The notes below the pieces were generated by a model. That model was not told the origin of the DNA. It saw only the letters and a program-made list of their open reading frames with translations, and searched no databases. Positions 33,536 through 42,752 of a stretch of DNA of 64,000 bases are shown here, one piece after another. Source of the DNA: Janthinobacterium sp051380735 (GTDB lineage: Bacteria > Pseudomonadota > Gammaproteobacteria > Burkholderiales > Burkholderiaceae_D); the NCBI RefSeq assembly GCF_051380735.1, contig NZ_JBNYXQ010000001.1, positions 1,736,001 through 1,800,000 on the forward strand, written 5' to 3'. Every line of letters starts with the position of its first letter. The first letter of the stretch is position 1. The translations under genes and the position numbers were made by a program.

Positions 33536-34576
33536 ATGATTGTTCTTGGCGTCGAATCCTCCTGTGACGAAACCGGCCTGGCCCTGTACGACACCGACCG
33601 CGGCCTGCTGTCGCATGCCCTTTATTCGCAAGTCGCCATGCACGAACAGTATGGCGGCGTGGTGCCGGAACTGGCCTCGCGCGACCATATCCGCCGCGCC
33701 ATCCCGCTGCTGACCGAAGCGCTGGACAAGGCCGGCATCACACTGCCGCAGATCGACGCCATCGCCTATACGCAAGGCCCGGGCCTGGCCGGCGCGCTGC
33801 TGGTCGGCTCGTCGGTGGCCTGCAGCCTGGGCCTGGCAATCGACAAGCCGGTGCTGGGCATCCACCACCTGGAAGGCCATCTGCTGTCGCCGCTGCTTGC
33901 TTCAGAGCCGCCCGAGTTCCCGTTTATCGCCCTCTTGGTATCGGGCGGCCACACGCAGCTGATGCGCGTGGACGGTGTGGGCCAGTACACCCTGCTCGGT
34001 GAAACGCTGGACGACGCGGCCGGCGAAGCGTTCGACAAATCGGCCAAGCTGCTGGGCCTGGGCTACCCGGGCGGCCCGGCGATTTCGCGCCTGGCCGAAT
34101 TCGGCGACCCGCTGGCCTACAAGCTGCCGCGCCCGATGATGCATTCAAAAGACTTCAATTTCAGCTTTTCGGGCCTGAAAACGGCGGTGCTGACGGTGGT
34201 GAAAAACCACGAAGAAAAAGTGATCGCCAATATCTGCGAGCAGGACAAGGCGAATATCGCGCGCGGCTTTGTCGACGCCATCGTCGAGGTGCTGACAGCC
34301 AAATGCGTGTCGGCCCTCAAGCACACGGGCTTGAAACGGCTGGTGATCGCTGGCGGCGTGGGCGCCAACGCCCAGCTGCGCGCCTCGCTCAACGCGGCGG
34401 CGGCAAAAAAACGCTTCAAGGTGTATTACCCCGAGCTGGAGTTCTGTACCGATAACGGCGCCATGATCGCCTTTGCCGGCGCCATGCGCTTGCAGATCAA
34501 CCCTGCTGCGGCCAAGCGCGATTATGCGTTCAATGTGCGGCCGCGCTGGCCGCTCGATGAAATCCGCGAAGTTTGA
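33536..34576 (+). CDS. tsaD: tRNA N6-adenosine threonylcarbamoyltransferase TsaD (346 aa)
   Basis: Final enzyme of t6A37 synthesis on ANN-decoding tRNAs, working with TsaB/C/E. ASKHA fold with the metal ligands in HHLEGH (about 109-114), ESSCDETGLALYD, QGPGLAGALLVG, VSGGHTQLM, GEAFDKSAKLLGLGYPGGP and AGGVGANAQLRASL. Start at ATG 33536 because conservation begins with MIVLGVESS. Divergent from the nirD-like gene. Confidence 0.97.
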   Translation: MIVLGVESSCDETGLALYDTDRGLLSHALYSQVAMHEQYGGVVPELASRDHIRRAIPLLTEALDKAGITLPQIDAIAYTQGPGLAGALLVGSSVACSLGLAIDKPVLGIHHLEGHLLSPLLASEPPEFPFIALLVSGGHTQLMRVDGVGQYTLLGETLDDAAGEAFDKSAKLLGLGYPGGPAISRLAEFGDPLAYKLPRPMMHSKDFNFSFSGLKTAVLTVVKNHEEKVIANICEQDKANIARGFVDAIVEVLTAKCVSALKHTGLKRLVIAGGVGANAQLRASLNAAAAKKRFKVYYPELEFCTDNGAMIAFAGAMRLQINPAAAKRDYAFNVRPRWPLDEIREV

Positions 34577-34582
34577 TCGAAG

Positions 34583-34613
34583 CCGGGGTCGGACCCGTCG
34601 GGTCTGACCCCAG
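34583..34613. repeat. REP-like palindrome
   Basis: GGGGTCGGACCC and GGGTCTGACCCC in inverted arrangement, directly after tsaD. Confidence 0.7.
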
Positions 34614-34661
34614 CCTTCCGCCGCGCCGCCAGCGACGTTTAAATATCGATCCGTCGAATCA

Positions 34662-35465
34662 TCAGGAATCTGGGATCAGACCCAGCGGGTCTGACCCCAA
34701 TAAAAAATTCCGCCCTAGTCCCAAGCCTTCCTCCGCCACCGTCTCATCCTTCAGCCCCACCCCCGACAACTGTCGCGCAAACGCCTGCGACAACAGGTAA
34801 TGCAGCCGGTACGCAGCCTGTCCATACGCCATGCCTTCCGGGCGCACGTTGGAGATGCAGTTGCGGCTGTCGTCCCGCAGGCCCACCTTCGGCGCCCACG
34901 TCAGATACAAGCCCATGCTGTCCGGGGAAGAGAGGCCTGGCCGCTCGCCGATCAGCACCAGCACGGCGCGCGCCTGCAGCAATTCGCCCACTTCGTCACC
35001 GGCCGCCACCCGCCCCTGTTGCACGATGATTAACGGCGACACCGTCCATGACTCCAGCGCCAGCCTTGCACGCAGGGCCGCCAGGAACGGCGCCGCATGG
35101 CGTTCGATCGCCAGCGCGGACAAACCATCGCAAGCCACCAGCGCCAGATCCACTCCCCGGGAACAGGCCGCTAGGTGCTGGCGCGAAGCGTCGTCGAGAC
35201 GCCGCCCCAGGTCGGGCCGCTGCAGATAGATGGCACGCGTGGCGGCCGCGCTGTGCAAGGCGATGCTGCCCGGCTCGCGTGCCGCCAGCGCTTGCGTATC
35301 GAGTTCCAGGTGCACCGCATCGCGCGCCTGCGCATGGGCCAGCTGGAAAGCCAGTTGTTTTGATGTCGGCAGGCTGACGCCGCTGCGGCCCAGCGCGATG
35401 CGCGCACGGGTATGGCGGCGCAAGGCTTGCCAGGGATTGTCGGTCACTACGGTGTCGCTGGCCAT
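34662..35465 (-). CDS. eutC: Ethanolamine ammonia-lyase small subunit EutC (267 aa)
   Basis: With EutB it forms the adenosylcobalamin-dependent lyase that converts ethanolamine to acetaldehyde and ammonia. It shows ARIALGRSGVSLPT near the start, LVACDGLSALAIERHA and IGERPGLSSPDSMGLYLTW, all typical. The last ~11 codons (GSDPLGLIPDS) are encoded by a REP-like palindrome (34668-34699), so the C-terminus appears to have run into a repeat. eutB is on the same strand but 3.7 kb upstream, with three genes between. No eutA or compartment genes seen. Confidence 0.93.
   Translation of the reverse strand: MASDTVVTDNPWQALRRHTRARIALGRSGVSLPTSKQLAFQLAHAQARDAVHLELDTQALAAREPGSIALHSAAATRAIYLQRPDLGRRLDDASRQHLAACSRGVDLALVACDGLSALAIERHAAPFLAALRARLALESWTVSPLIIVQQGRVAAGDEVGELLQARAVLVLIGERPGLSSPDSMGLYLTWAPKVGLRDDSRNCISNVRPEGMAYGQAAYRLHYLLSQAFARQLSGVGLKDETVAEEGLGLGRNFLLGSDPLGLIPDS
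34668..34699. repeat. REP-like palindrome inside the eutC 3' end
   Basis: GGGATCAGACCC and GGGTCTGACCCC, inverted. Read on the minus strand, it encodes the tail of EutC. Confidence 0.7.
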
Positions 35466-35528
35466 GGCATGCTCCCGGGGTGGTGGAATCTTGCTACACT
35501 GCGCACCAGCATATCACCAGGGAGCACC

Positions 35529-36461
35529 ATGATCGTCGCCGCCGATGCCGTGCTGTGGGACCAGCTATACGATGCTGCGCTGCTCGAGCGCCTCGGTCCC
35601 GCGCAGCCGGAAATCATAGACCATGTCACGCAGGTCAATCTCGCCATGGACGTGGCCGAGCAGCCGTCGTCAACGCAAGTGGACGCTGCCTTCGAGGCCG
35701 ACGTGCGCGCGGCGATCGCCGGCATGCCGGCGTCCGTGCAGGCGCTGCTCGACGGCGTGCTGCTGGGCGTGCGCTATGCGCGCCAGCTGGGCTCGTCCGC
35801 CATCAGCGATATCGTCGTCAGCAGCGAAGGCGTGATCCTCGGCGTGGTGGTGGCGCTCGACGTCGACGCGTTCGAATCGCGCACAGCCAATGCCTGGGCC
35901 ACCTGGAAGGAAAATACACCGTTCTCGACTGAAGACGGCTATCGCCTGAGCGCGCAGATTGCACTGCCCGAGGACGACAACCGCCAGGGCGCGCTGCAAT
36001 ACCTGCTGCTGCATGAATTCGGCCATGTGCTGTCGGCTGGCCGCAATCTGCTGCACGACTGGTGGCTGGACGCGCAGTCGCTGCGCGGCGCGCACCAGTA
36101 TCACTATCTGCCGCTGGCCTGGCAGATCGACGCACGCAGCCAGGTGGTTCCACTGCCGGAGAACGACTTTGCGCTGCGTAGCGACATTGTCTACTACCAC
36201 GGCGCGCGCATGCAGGGCTGCCAGATGGTGGATGCTTACCGCCAGCTGCAGGGTGCGAACTTTGCCACCCTGTATGCGGCCACCAGCGTGCATGAAGACT
36301 TTGCAGAATCGTTCGCCAGCTATGTGCACACCGTCATGCTGGGCAAGCCACAGCTTGTCCGCATCGAACACGATGGCGCGCTGCTGCTGCAGTTCGACGG
36401 CTACTGGGATGCACCGCGCAGCGCGGCCAAGCGCGCGCTGCTGGCGCAGTTGCTGGGCTAG
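35529..36461 (+). CDS. Putative zinc metalloprotein with HExxH motif (310 aa)
   Basis: Unrecognised family. LLLHEFGHVLS at about 155-165 is the zincin motif (HEFGH), and ATSVHEDFAESFASYVH near residue 260 supplies further His/Glu that could complete a metal site. No signal peptide, so it is probably cytoplasmic. ATG at 35529 is preceded by AGGGAG. Divergent from eutC and convergent, overlapping by four bases, with the ATP-grasp gene. Confidence 0.7.
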   Translation: MIVAADAVLWDQLYDAALLERLGPAQPEIIDHVTQVNLAMDVAEQPSSTQVDAAFEADVRAAIAGMPASVQALLDGVLLGVRYARQLGSSAISDIVVSSEGVILGVVVALDVDAFESRTANAWATWKENTPFSTEDGYRLSAQIALPEDDNRQGALQYLLLHEFGHVLSAGRNLLHDWWLDAQSLRGAHQYHYLPLAWQIDARSQVVPLPENDFALRSDIVYYHGARMQGCQMVDAYRQLQGANFATLYAATSVHEDFAESFASYVHTVMLGKPQLVRIEHDGALLLQFDGYWDAPRSAAKRALLAQLLG

Positions 36462-37690
36462 GCCGTGCTTGCCGCGCGCGCCAGCATGGCGCGAAACGCC
36501 GCAAACACCTTCTGCATGGCCGGCCGTTTATACGGGTACATTTCCTCGGCATCCATCGCGTGCACGATCATGGCGTTGTCGGCCTCGAACACCAGCAGTT
36601 CACCGTCGCGCGTCTCGGCGCAGTCGATGCCAAGATAGGGCATGCCCATGCGCGCATTGATCGCTTTGAAAGCGCCAGCATGGCGGCGCGCAAACTGCTC
36701 GTCGAAGTGCGCCATGATCTGCGCCTCTTCCTCGCGTTTGAGCGCGCTTTCATCCATGCCCGCGTTCAGGTAATGGATCATCCAGTGCGACGACACGGCA
36801 AAGTGGCAGATATACGGCAGGCCGTCGATCAGCGCGATGCGGTATTTGCGGAACTGGCCATCAATGTTGCTGTAGTCGACAAAGCGGGCAATGTAAAAGC
36901 GTTCGGCGTCGACTTTTTGCAGATAGCCCTGCAGGTCGGCGGCGCTGGCGATCCTTTCCAGGTCGTGGCCCGCGTGCGAGCCGAGCGGGCGCACGATCAG
37001 CGGAAAATCGTCGCCTGGCAGCAGCGCATCGACTTGCAGCGCGCCACTGGCCAGTGCTTCGGCCTGCACCCGCACCAGGCGCACCGTGCGCGGCATGGCC
37101 ACGCCTGGCACGCCGTGCAAGCGGGCGCACAGGCCATCGCGCGAGGTATGGGCTATATGCTGCGGCAGGTTGACCACCGGGCGCGGCCAGTCGGAAACAA
37201 ATGCGGCGAGACGTTCCAGCAAGGGTTGATTCGCATCCGATTCAGCCACCGCCACCAGCAGCACATCGTGCTCGGGCACTTCTTCGGGAAACACGCTGTC
37301 AGTCGTCAGGTACAGCAAATCCATCGCCACGTCGGACTGCTCGAGCAAAAATTCAATCGGCGTATTCGACATCAAATCGCCCGGGCCCATCACCACCAGC
37401 AGCTTGAGCCCGGGGCCGGACTGCGGCGCCTGTGCGGGCAGGCTGTACCACTGCTGCAGTTCGATCGCCTGCGCCTGCACCGCCAGCGCCAGCTCGCGCT
37501 GGCCTTTCAGTTGCAGCACGGTGGAAAAATCGAGGCAGGCGTGGGCGTCGTCCGGGTGGGCCTGGGCGCGCGCCAGCAGCGCTTCGCCCAGCGGCGCCAG
37601 GTCCTGCTGTAAAAAGGCCAGGCGCATCAGGGGCGCCAGGCCAATCAGCGGCGCATACGCGGTGGCGGCCTGCCGCATCAAATCAGTCAT
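36458..37690 (-). CDS. ATP-grasp domain protein with N-terminal helical repeats (410 aa)
   Basis: The first ~90 residues look like TPR-type helices (ALLARAQAHPDDAHACLDFSTVLQLKGQ). A pre-ATP-grasp region (LLVVMGPGDLMSNTP...) and an ATP-grasp-like fold follow, with PLIVRPLGSHAGHDL, YIARFVDYSNIDGQFRKYRI and LGIDCAETRDGELLVFEADNAM. Probably a carboxylate-amine ligase of unknown substrate. Start at 37690; it begins just after the PLP decarboxylase stop, so the pair is co-transcribed. Confidence 0.75.
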   Translation of the reverse strand: MTDLMRQAATAYAPLIGLAPLMRLAFLQQDLAPLGEALLARAQAHPDDAHACLDFSTVLQLKGQRELALAVQAQAIELQQWYSLPAQAPQSGPGLKLLVVMGPGDLMSNTPIEFLLEQSDVAMDLLYLTTDSVFPEEVPEHDVLLVAVAESDANQPLLERLAAFVSDWPRPVVNLPQHIAHTSRDGLCARLHGVPGVAMPRTVRLVRVQAEALASGALQVDALLPGDDFPLIVRPLGSHAGHDLERIASAADLQGYLQKVDAERFYIARFVDYSNIDGQFRKYRIALIDGLPYICHFAVSSHWMIHYLNAGMDESALKREEEAQIMAHFDEQFARRHAGAFKAINARMGMPYLGIDCAETRDGELLVFEADNAMIVHAMDAEEMYPYKRPAMQKVFAAFRAMLARAASTA

Positions 37691-37704
37691 GGTGTTCCCA
37701 AAAA

Positions 37705-39147
37705 TCAAGAGAGGCGAGCGGCGCCGAAGCGCAGCACGGCATCGACCAGCGCGTCGATATCCTGCGCGCGCGTACGGTGGTTGACGATGGCGGCGCGGAT
37801 CGCCAGCTGGCCGCCGATGGTGGTGGTCGACGGTGCGGCGATGCCCGATTCATGCAAGTCAGCCACCAGTGCGCCATTGAAGGAATCGCTGTCTGCGCCC
37901 ACCACGCCACGATGGCGAAAGCAGACGATATTGAGCGTGACGGGCGCCAGCAATTCCAGCTCCGGCGTTGCCTGCACGCGCTGGGCCAGGTAGCGTGCCA
38001 GCGCGCAGGTGTGGGCGATTGCCGCACCCATGCGCGCGGCGCCATGCACCTTGAATGTGAACCAGGTTTTCAGGGCGCGAAAGCCGCGCGACAGGTCTGG
38101 GCCGAAGTCGCACGGCCACGGCGAGCCGCCGGCCAGGCCGCGCGCTTCACGGCGCAGATAGGCGGCCGGCGCTGCAAACGCCGCCATATGGCGGGCGCCG
38201 TCGCGCACCAGCAGAAAGCCCGCGTCATATGGCACCTGGCCCCATTTGTGAAAATCGAAGGCCAGCGAATCGGCCAGCTCGATGCCGGCCAATAGCGGCG
38301 CCACCTCGGGCGACAGCATGCCCAGCGCACCATACGCGCCGTCGACGTGGAACCACAATTTTTCGCGTGCCGCCAGCGCCGCCAGGGCGGACAGATCATC
38401 AATGGCACCCGTGTCCACCGTGCCAGCCGTGCCAACGATAAAGAACGGTTGCAGGCCAGCCGCACGGTCTTGCGCGATCGCCTGCGCCAGCGCGGTGACG
38501 TCAAACTGCTGCCGCTGATTGACGGCGATGCGGCGCAAGGAGCTTGTGCCCAGGCCCGACAGATCCATCGCCTGGGCGATGCAGCCATGGGCGGCGGCCG
38601 AGGTGTAGGCCACCAGCGGCGCGGCCCTGATGCCATCCTGGCGCGCCGCCACGCCCAGCGCTTCGGTACGCGCCACCAGCAAACCCATCAGATTGGCCAT
38701 CGAGGTGCCGGTAACGAATACGCCGCTGGCCGTATCAGGAAAGCCGAACAGTTCGCGCATCCAGCGGCCGATCTGGCGCTCCACTTCCACCGGCATCTGG
38801 CTGCGTCCGCCCACATTCGCGTTCAGGCCGGCCGCCAGCATCTCGGCCAGCATGCCGACAGGCGTGCCGCCGCCATGCACCCAGCCCATGAAGCCTGGGT
38901 GAGCATTACCCACCGCATAGGGCAGCACGTCGTGCATGAAGGTGGCGTGGGCATCGGCCAGCTCGCCAGGCGCCTGCGGCAGCGGCTCGGCAAAGCTGGC
39001 GCGCGCCGTGGCGGGCGCGGGCTGCCAGACGGGGCGCTGGCGTATCTGCTGCGCATAGTCGAGCATGTCGTCGAGCATGCGGTGGCTTTGTGCGCGGAAG
39101 GCGTCCCAGTCTTCGGGGTCCAGTGATTCAGGGTCGGGTGGCAGCAT
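37705..39147 (-). CDS. PLP-dependent group II decarboxylase (480 aa)
   Basis: Amino-acid decarboxylase of the aromatic-L-amino-acid / glutamate decarboxylase family. HPGFMGWVHGGG near the N-terminus, GTAGTVDTGAIDDL (PLP-site aspartate and neighbours), WFHVDGAYG, and the PLP lysine in SLAFDFHKWGQVPYD. Substrate not determinable. Lies between eutB and the ATP-grasp gene on the same strand. Confidence 0.9.
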   Translation of the reverse strand: MLPPDPESLDPEDWDAFRAQSHRMLDDMLDYAQQIRQRPVWQPAPATARASFAEPLPQAPGELADAHATFMHDVLPYAVGNAHPGFMGWVHGGGTPVGMLAEMLAAGLNANVGGRSQMPVEVERQIGRWMRELFGFPDTASGVFVTGTSMANLMGLLVARTEALGVAARQDGIRAAPLVAYTSAAAHGCIAQAMDLSGLGTSSLRRIAVNQRQQFDVTALAQAIAQDRAAGLQPFFIVGTAGTVDTGAIDDLSALAALAAREKLWFHVDGAYGALGMLSPEVAPLLAGIELADSLAFDFHKWGQVPYDAGFLLVRDGARHMAAFAAPAAYLRREARGLAGGSPWPCDFGPDLSRGFRALKTWFTFKVHGAARMGAAIAHTCALARYLAQRVQATPELELLAPVTLNIVCFRHRGVVGADSDSFNGALVADLHESGIAAPSTTTIGGQLAIRAAIVNHRTRAQDIDALVDAVLRFGAARLS

Positions 39148-39216
39148 GATGGCGTCGCGTTGATGGATGGTTGATTATCGCACCGGCATGGCTGGCCAGG
39201 GTGCCATTTACATGTG

Positions 39217-40605
39217 TTACCTGGCCAGCCGCCCCAACGCGGCCTGGAATGCCGGCGCCAGTTGCGTCGAGAGTTGACCGTCGCCCCAGGTAATGCGCAT
39301 GCGCGCCAGCCAGGCCTCGAACTCGGGCGCCGCGCCCAGGCCCAGCACACGGCGCGCATACAGGGCGTCGTGGAAAGACGTGCTCTGATAGCCCAGCATG
39401 ATGTCGTCGGAGCCCGGCACGCCCATGAAAAAATTGCAGCCGGCCGCGCCCAGCATGGTCAAGAGCACGTCCATGTCGTCCTGGTCCGCTTCGGCATGGT
39501 TGGTGTAGCAGACATCGCAGCCCATGGGCAGGCCCAGCAGCTTGGCGCAGAAATGGTCTTCCAGCCCCGCGCGGATGATCTGCTTGCCGTCGTACAGGTA
39601 TTCGGGGCCGATAAAACCGACCACCGAATTGACCAGCAGCGGCTCGAACGCGCGTGCCACCGCATAGGCGCGCGCCTCGCAGGTCTGCTGGTCCATGCCG
39701 TGATGCGCACCGGCCGACAGCGCGCTGCCCTGCCCCGTTTCGAAATACATGACGTGCTTGCCGACAGTCCCGCGCCCCAGCGACAGCGCCGCCGCCCGGC
39801 CTTCGGCCAGCAGCGCCAGGTCGATACCGAAACTGCGGTTGGCCGCCTCGGTGCCGGCCACCGACTGGAACACCAGGTCGACCGGGGCGCCGCGCCGTAT
39901 CGCCTCGATGGTATTGGTCACATGCGTGAGCACGCAGGACTGGGTGGGAATCTGGTACTGGCCAATCACGCCATCAAGCAGTTGCAGCAGGGCTACTACC
40001 TGCGCCACATTGTCGGTGGCCGGATTGATGCCGATCACGGCGTCGCCGCTGCCATACATCAGGCCATCGACGATGGAGGCCGCGATACCGGTAGCGTCGT
40101 CGGTCGGGTGATTCGGCTGCAAGCGCGTCGCCAGCCGGCGCTCCAGGCCCAGGGTATTGCGAAAGGCAGTCACCACGCGGCATTTGCGCGCTACCAGCAC
40201 CAGGTCTTGCAGCCGCATCAGTTTCGACACGGCCGCCGCCATTTCGGGCGTGATGCCGCGCGCTACCGCCGCCAGCGCGGCGCTGTCGGCCGCATCGCAC
40301 AGCAGCCAGTCGCGCAGCTCGCCCACGCACAGGTGCGCGATCGGCGCAAACGCGGCGCGGTCGTGCGTGTCGATGATCAGCCGCGTGACTTCATCGCTTT
40401 CGTACGGCACCAGAGATTCGTTCAGAAATACGCTCAAAGACAGGTCGGCCAGCGCCAGTTGCGCGGCCACTCTCTCTTGCGCGCTGCCAGCGGCCACGCC
40501 GGCCAGCACATCGCCCGAGCGCAGCGGAGTTGCCTTGGCCAGCAGGTCTTTCAGGTCGCGGAAGCGGTAGACCATGCTTCCCAGCGTATGCGTATATTCC
40601 GTCAT
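39217..40605 (-). CDS. eutB: Ethanolamine ammonia-lyase large subunit EutB (462 aa)
   Basis: Catalytic TIM-barrel subunit that holds adenosylcobalamin and substrate. Motifs: GDVLAGVAAGSAQERVAA, DLVLVARKCRVVTAFRNTLGL, RLQPNHPTDD, GINPATDN, CVLTHVTNTIEAI, FQSVAGTEAANRSFGI, YFETGQGSALSAGAHHGMDQQT and GCDVCYTNHAEADQDDMD. Full length. Start at 40605 with GGGAGGA upstream. eutC lies 3.7 kb downstream, separated by a PLP decarboxylase, an ATP-grasp gene and an opposite-strand gene. Confidence 0.97.
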   Translation of the reverse strand: MTEYTHTLGSMVYRFRDLKDLLAKATPLRSGDVLAGVAAGSAQERVAAQLALADLSLSVFLNESLVPYESDEVTRLIIDTHDRAAFAPIAHLCVGELRDWLLCDAADSAALAAVARGITPEMAAAVSKLMRLQDLVLVARKCRVVTAFRNTLGLERRLATRLQPNHPTDDATGIAASIVDGLMYGSGDAVIGINPATDNVAQVVALLQLLDGVIGQYQIPTQSCVLTHVTNTIEAIRRGAPVDLVFQSVAGTEAANRSFGIDLALLAEGRAAALSLGRGTVGKHVMYFETGQGSALSAGAHHGMDQQTCEARAYAVARAFEPLLVNSVVGFIGPEYLYDGKQIIRAGLEDHFCAKLLGLPMGCDVCYTNHAEADQDDMDVLLTMLGAAGCNFFMGVPGSDDIMLGYQSTSFHDALYARRVLGLGAAPEFEAWLARMRITWGDGQLSTQLAPAFQAALGRLAR

Positions 40606-40647
40606 CAGGCTATCCTCCCGTGGCAACCATTCTACGCCTGCACGAAG

Positions 40648-42111
40648 TTATTCCAGGCTGCGCAGCGCCTCTTCCACCGCCGGGTGGCGAAACACGAAGC
40701 CGTCGGCCAGCAAACGGCGCGGCGCCACGCGCTGGCCTTCGACCAGCAGGTCGGCCTGCTCGCCGAGCAGTGTGCGCATGGCAAAAGCGGGCGTGGGCAT
40801 GAACGATGGGCGGTGCAGCACTTTTCCGGCAACCCGCGCAAATTCACCCTGGCGCAGAGCCTGCGGTGCGCAAAAATTCCAGGCACCATCCACGCCACCG
40901 TTTTCGCTGCGGCGTGCCAGGTGGGCAATGCCACGGATGACATCGTCCACATGTACCCACGACAGCCACTGGCGGCCGCTGCCCAGCGGGCCACCGGCGC
41001 CCAGGCGTATCGGCAGCAGCATCGGCGGCAAGGAGCCCTGGTGGCCGAACACCAGGCCAAAGCGCATGCAGCCCACTTGCACGCCATATTGTTCGGCGCC
41101 GCGCGCAGCCGCCTCCCATTCGCTGCACAGCTGCGACATGAAGATAGGCTGCGGCGCGCTATCCTCGCCAAGCTCGGTGTCGTCACCCTGCGGCTGCACG
41201 CCGTAGTAGCCGATGGCCGACGCCGACAGCAGCACGCGCGGCTTGTGGCTGGCGCGCGCGATCCAGGCAATCACCTCCTGCGTCAAGCCGATGCGGCTGC
41301 GGCGCAAGGCAGCCTTGCGGGCATCGGTCCAGCGCGCGCCGACGATGCGCGCGCCGGCCAGGTTGACCACCATGTCGATATGGGCAGTGTCGGCCAGATC
41401 GTTCATGCTGGTGACACAGCGCACCTTGCCGTCAAACGTCCACGCTGCCTGTTTGGCCTGGCGCGTCAGCACCGTCACGGCATGGCCATCGGCCAGCAAG
41501 GCGGCAACCAGCTGCTGGCCGATAAAGCCGGTGGCGCCGGTGACCAGCACTTGCTGCGGCGCGCTGGCGAAGGACGGTTGTTCTGTCTCCCTTTCCTCCT
41601 TTTCTACCCGTTTTCCCAGCTGCCATGCCGCATAGCCGTCGCGCAGGCCCGACAAGCCCACGCCCACGCCGCACAGGGCCAGGAACACGCTGAGCCAGCC
41701 ATAAGGCTGCCAGGCCAGCGCGGTTGGCAAGCCGACCCAGTCGACACTGTTCAGGGCCAGCAGCGCAATAAATGCGCCGGCATTGATCGCCAGCACCGTA
41801 TGGGTGACCCGCTCGGTGGCCGGCAGCAGGCGGGTGCGGTCTTCGACCACGAAGTCCCACAGCGTCAGCACGATCTCCACGCTGAAGACGATTACCAGCA
41901 CCCAGGCCCAGGCGCCATGCCATTCCCAGGACGACAGGCCCGCAAACAGCAGGCTGTAGATCAGCGCGCGGATCGAGTGGATGGTCAATTCGAGGCGCGC
42001 CGACTTTTTTTTCGGCAGCGCTTCGGTGATTTCATGGTGGTAGATGGTGTCAAAGGCGCCCAGGCAGCCCTGGAAAGCCATCAGTTGCAGGGCCAGCAGA
42101 TGCGTATTCAT
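40648..42111 (-). CDS. TIGR01777-family epimerase with N-terminal membrane domain (487 aa)
   Basis: N-terminal ~165 residues carry about four to five hydrophobic segments. The C-terminal ~300 residues are an SDR-type domain with VLVTGATGFIGQQLV, VNLAGARI, SRIGLTQEVI and SASAIGYYG, matching the TIGR01777 epimerase family. The ATG at 42111 overlaps the stop of the DUF4166 gene (ATGA), so translation is coupled. Substrate unknown. Confidence 0.88.
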   Translation of the reverse strand: MNTHLLALQLMAFQGCLGAFDTIYHHEITEALPKKKSARLELTIHSIRALIYSLLFAGLSSWEWHGAWAWVLVIVFSVEIVLTLWDFVVEDRTRLLPATERVTHTVLAINAGAFIALLALNSVDWVGLPTALAWQPYGWLSVFLALCGVGVGLSGLRDGYAAWQLGKRVEKEERETEQPSFASAPQQVLVTGATGFIGQQLVAALLADGHAVTVLTRQAKQAAWTFDGKVRCVTSMNDLADTAHIDMVVNLAGARIVGARWTDARKAALRRSRIGLTQEVIAWIARASHKPRVLLSASAIGYYGVQPQGDDTELGEDSAPQPIFMSQLCSEWEAAARGAEQYGVQVGCMRFGLVFGHQGSLPPMLLPIRLGAGGPLGSGRQWLSWVHVDDVIRGIAHLARRSENGGVDGAWNFCAPQALRQGEFARVAGKVLHRPSFMPTPAFAMRTLLGEQADLLVEGQRVAPRRLLADGFVFRHPAVEEALRSLE

Positions 42112-42752
42112 GGTGAGTCCTTGTGAGTGTCGGGGGCAGCCGCTTCGCGAAATACGCCAACCTGGGTAAAAGTGGTGCCGAACAGGGCGTGGCGGATCTC
42201 GATGCGGATATTGAATTGCTGCGGGTTGTCGTTGCGGTGGCACAGATAGGTCTTGCCGGGCGTGAGCAGGCCGGGCAGCGGCATGCGCCAGCCGAACAGG
42301 TCGAGGAAATAGCCGTCGCTGGTAAAGTACAGATTGCCTTCGCGAATATCGAGCACCAGCTTCATGCCCAGGCCCATGCCCACATATTCCAGCACCTCGC
42401 CTTTTTCGCTCTCCGCCATGTAGGATGTAAAACGGATCGGCTTGCGGCCATGCAGGCGATAAGTGCGCTGCTTGAAAATGTGCGGGCAGCCGGGCCGCGA
42501 ATAGACCTCGATATCGACCGGGAAATGGTAGTCGTCATGCGGTATCAGCGCGCCGTTGATGAACGGCCGCGTGATCCAGCCCAGCAGCTTGCCCAGCCGC
42601 GAGCTGCTCAATTCACTGAGTTCGCCGCGGTAATACAAGGGCTGGCCCGGTGCGGGATTTTTTTCAAAGCGGCGGCGAATATCGGGGTGCAGGTTCAGCC
42701 AGGCGTCGCCCATCACCTTTTTGAACAACTCTCCTTCGGACGGTCCGTTCAT
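42108..42752 (-). CDS. DUF4166 domain protein (214 aa)
   Basis: Beta-rich soluble protein with the DUF4166 pattern (LHPDIRRRFE...YRGELSEL...GNLYFTSDGYFLDLFGWRMPLPGLLTPGKTYL...RIEIRHALFGTTFTQVGVF). Function unknown; often next to TIGR01777 epimerases. Overlaps its neighbours by four bases at both ends. Confidence 0.88.
   Translation of the reverse strand: MNGPSEGELFKKVMGDAWLNLHPDIRRRFEKNPAPGQPLYYRGELSELSSSRLGKLLGWITRPFINGALIPHDDYHFPVDIEVYSRPGCPHIFKQRTYRLHGRKPIRFTSYMAESEKGEVLEYVGMGLGMKLVLDIREGNLYFTSDGYFLDLFGWRMPLPGLLTPGKTYLCHRNDNPQQFNIRIEIRHALFGTTFTQVGVFREAAAPDTHKDSP

Noticed and set aside
33326..33880. N-terminal extension of the nirD-like gene to 320 codons
   Set aside because: It runs across the tsaD gene on the other strand. 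A good ribosome site precedes the ATG at 33325.
39214..42126. 970-codon plus-strand frame opposite eutB and the epimerase
   Set aside because: Same kind of high-GC antisense shadow.
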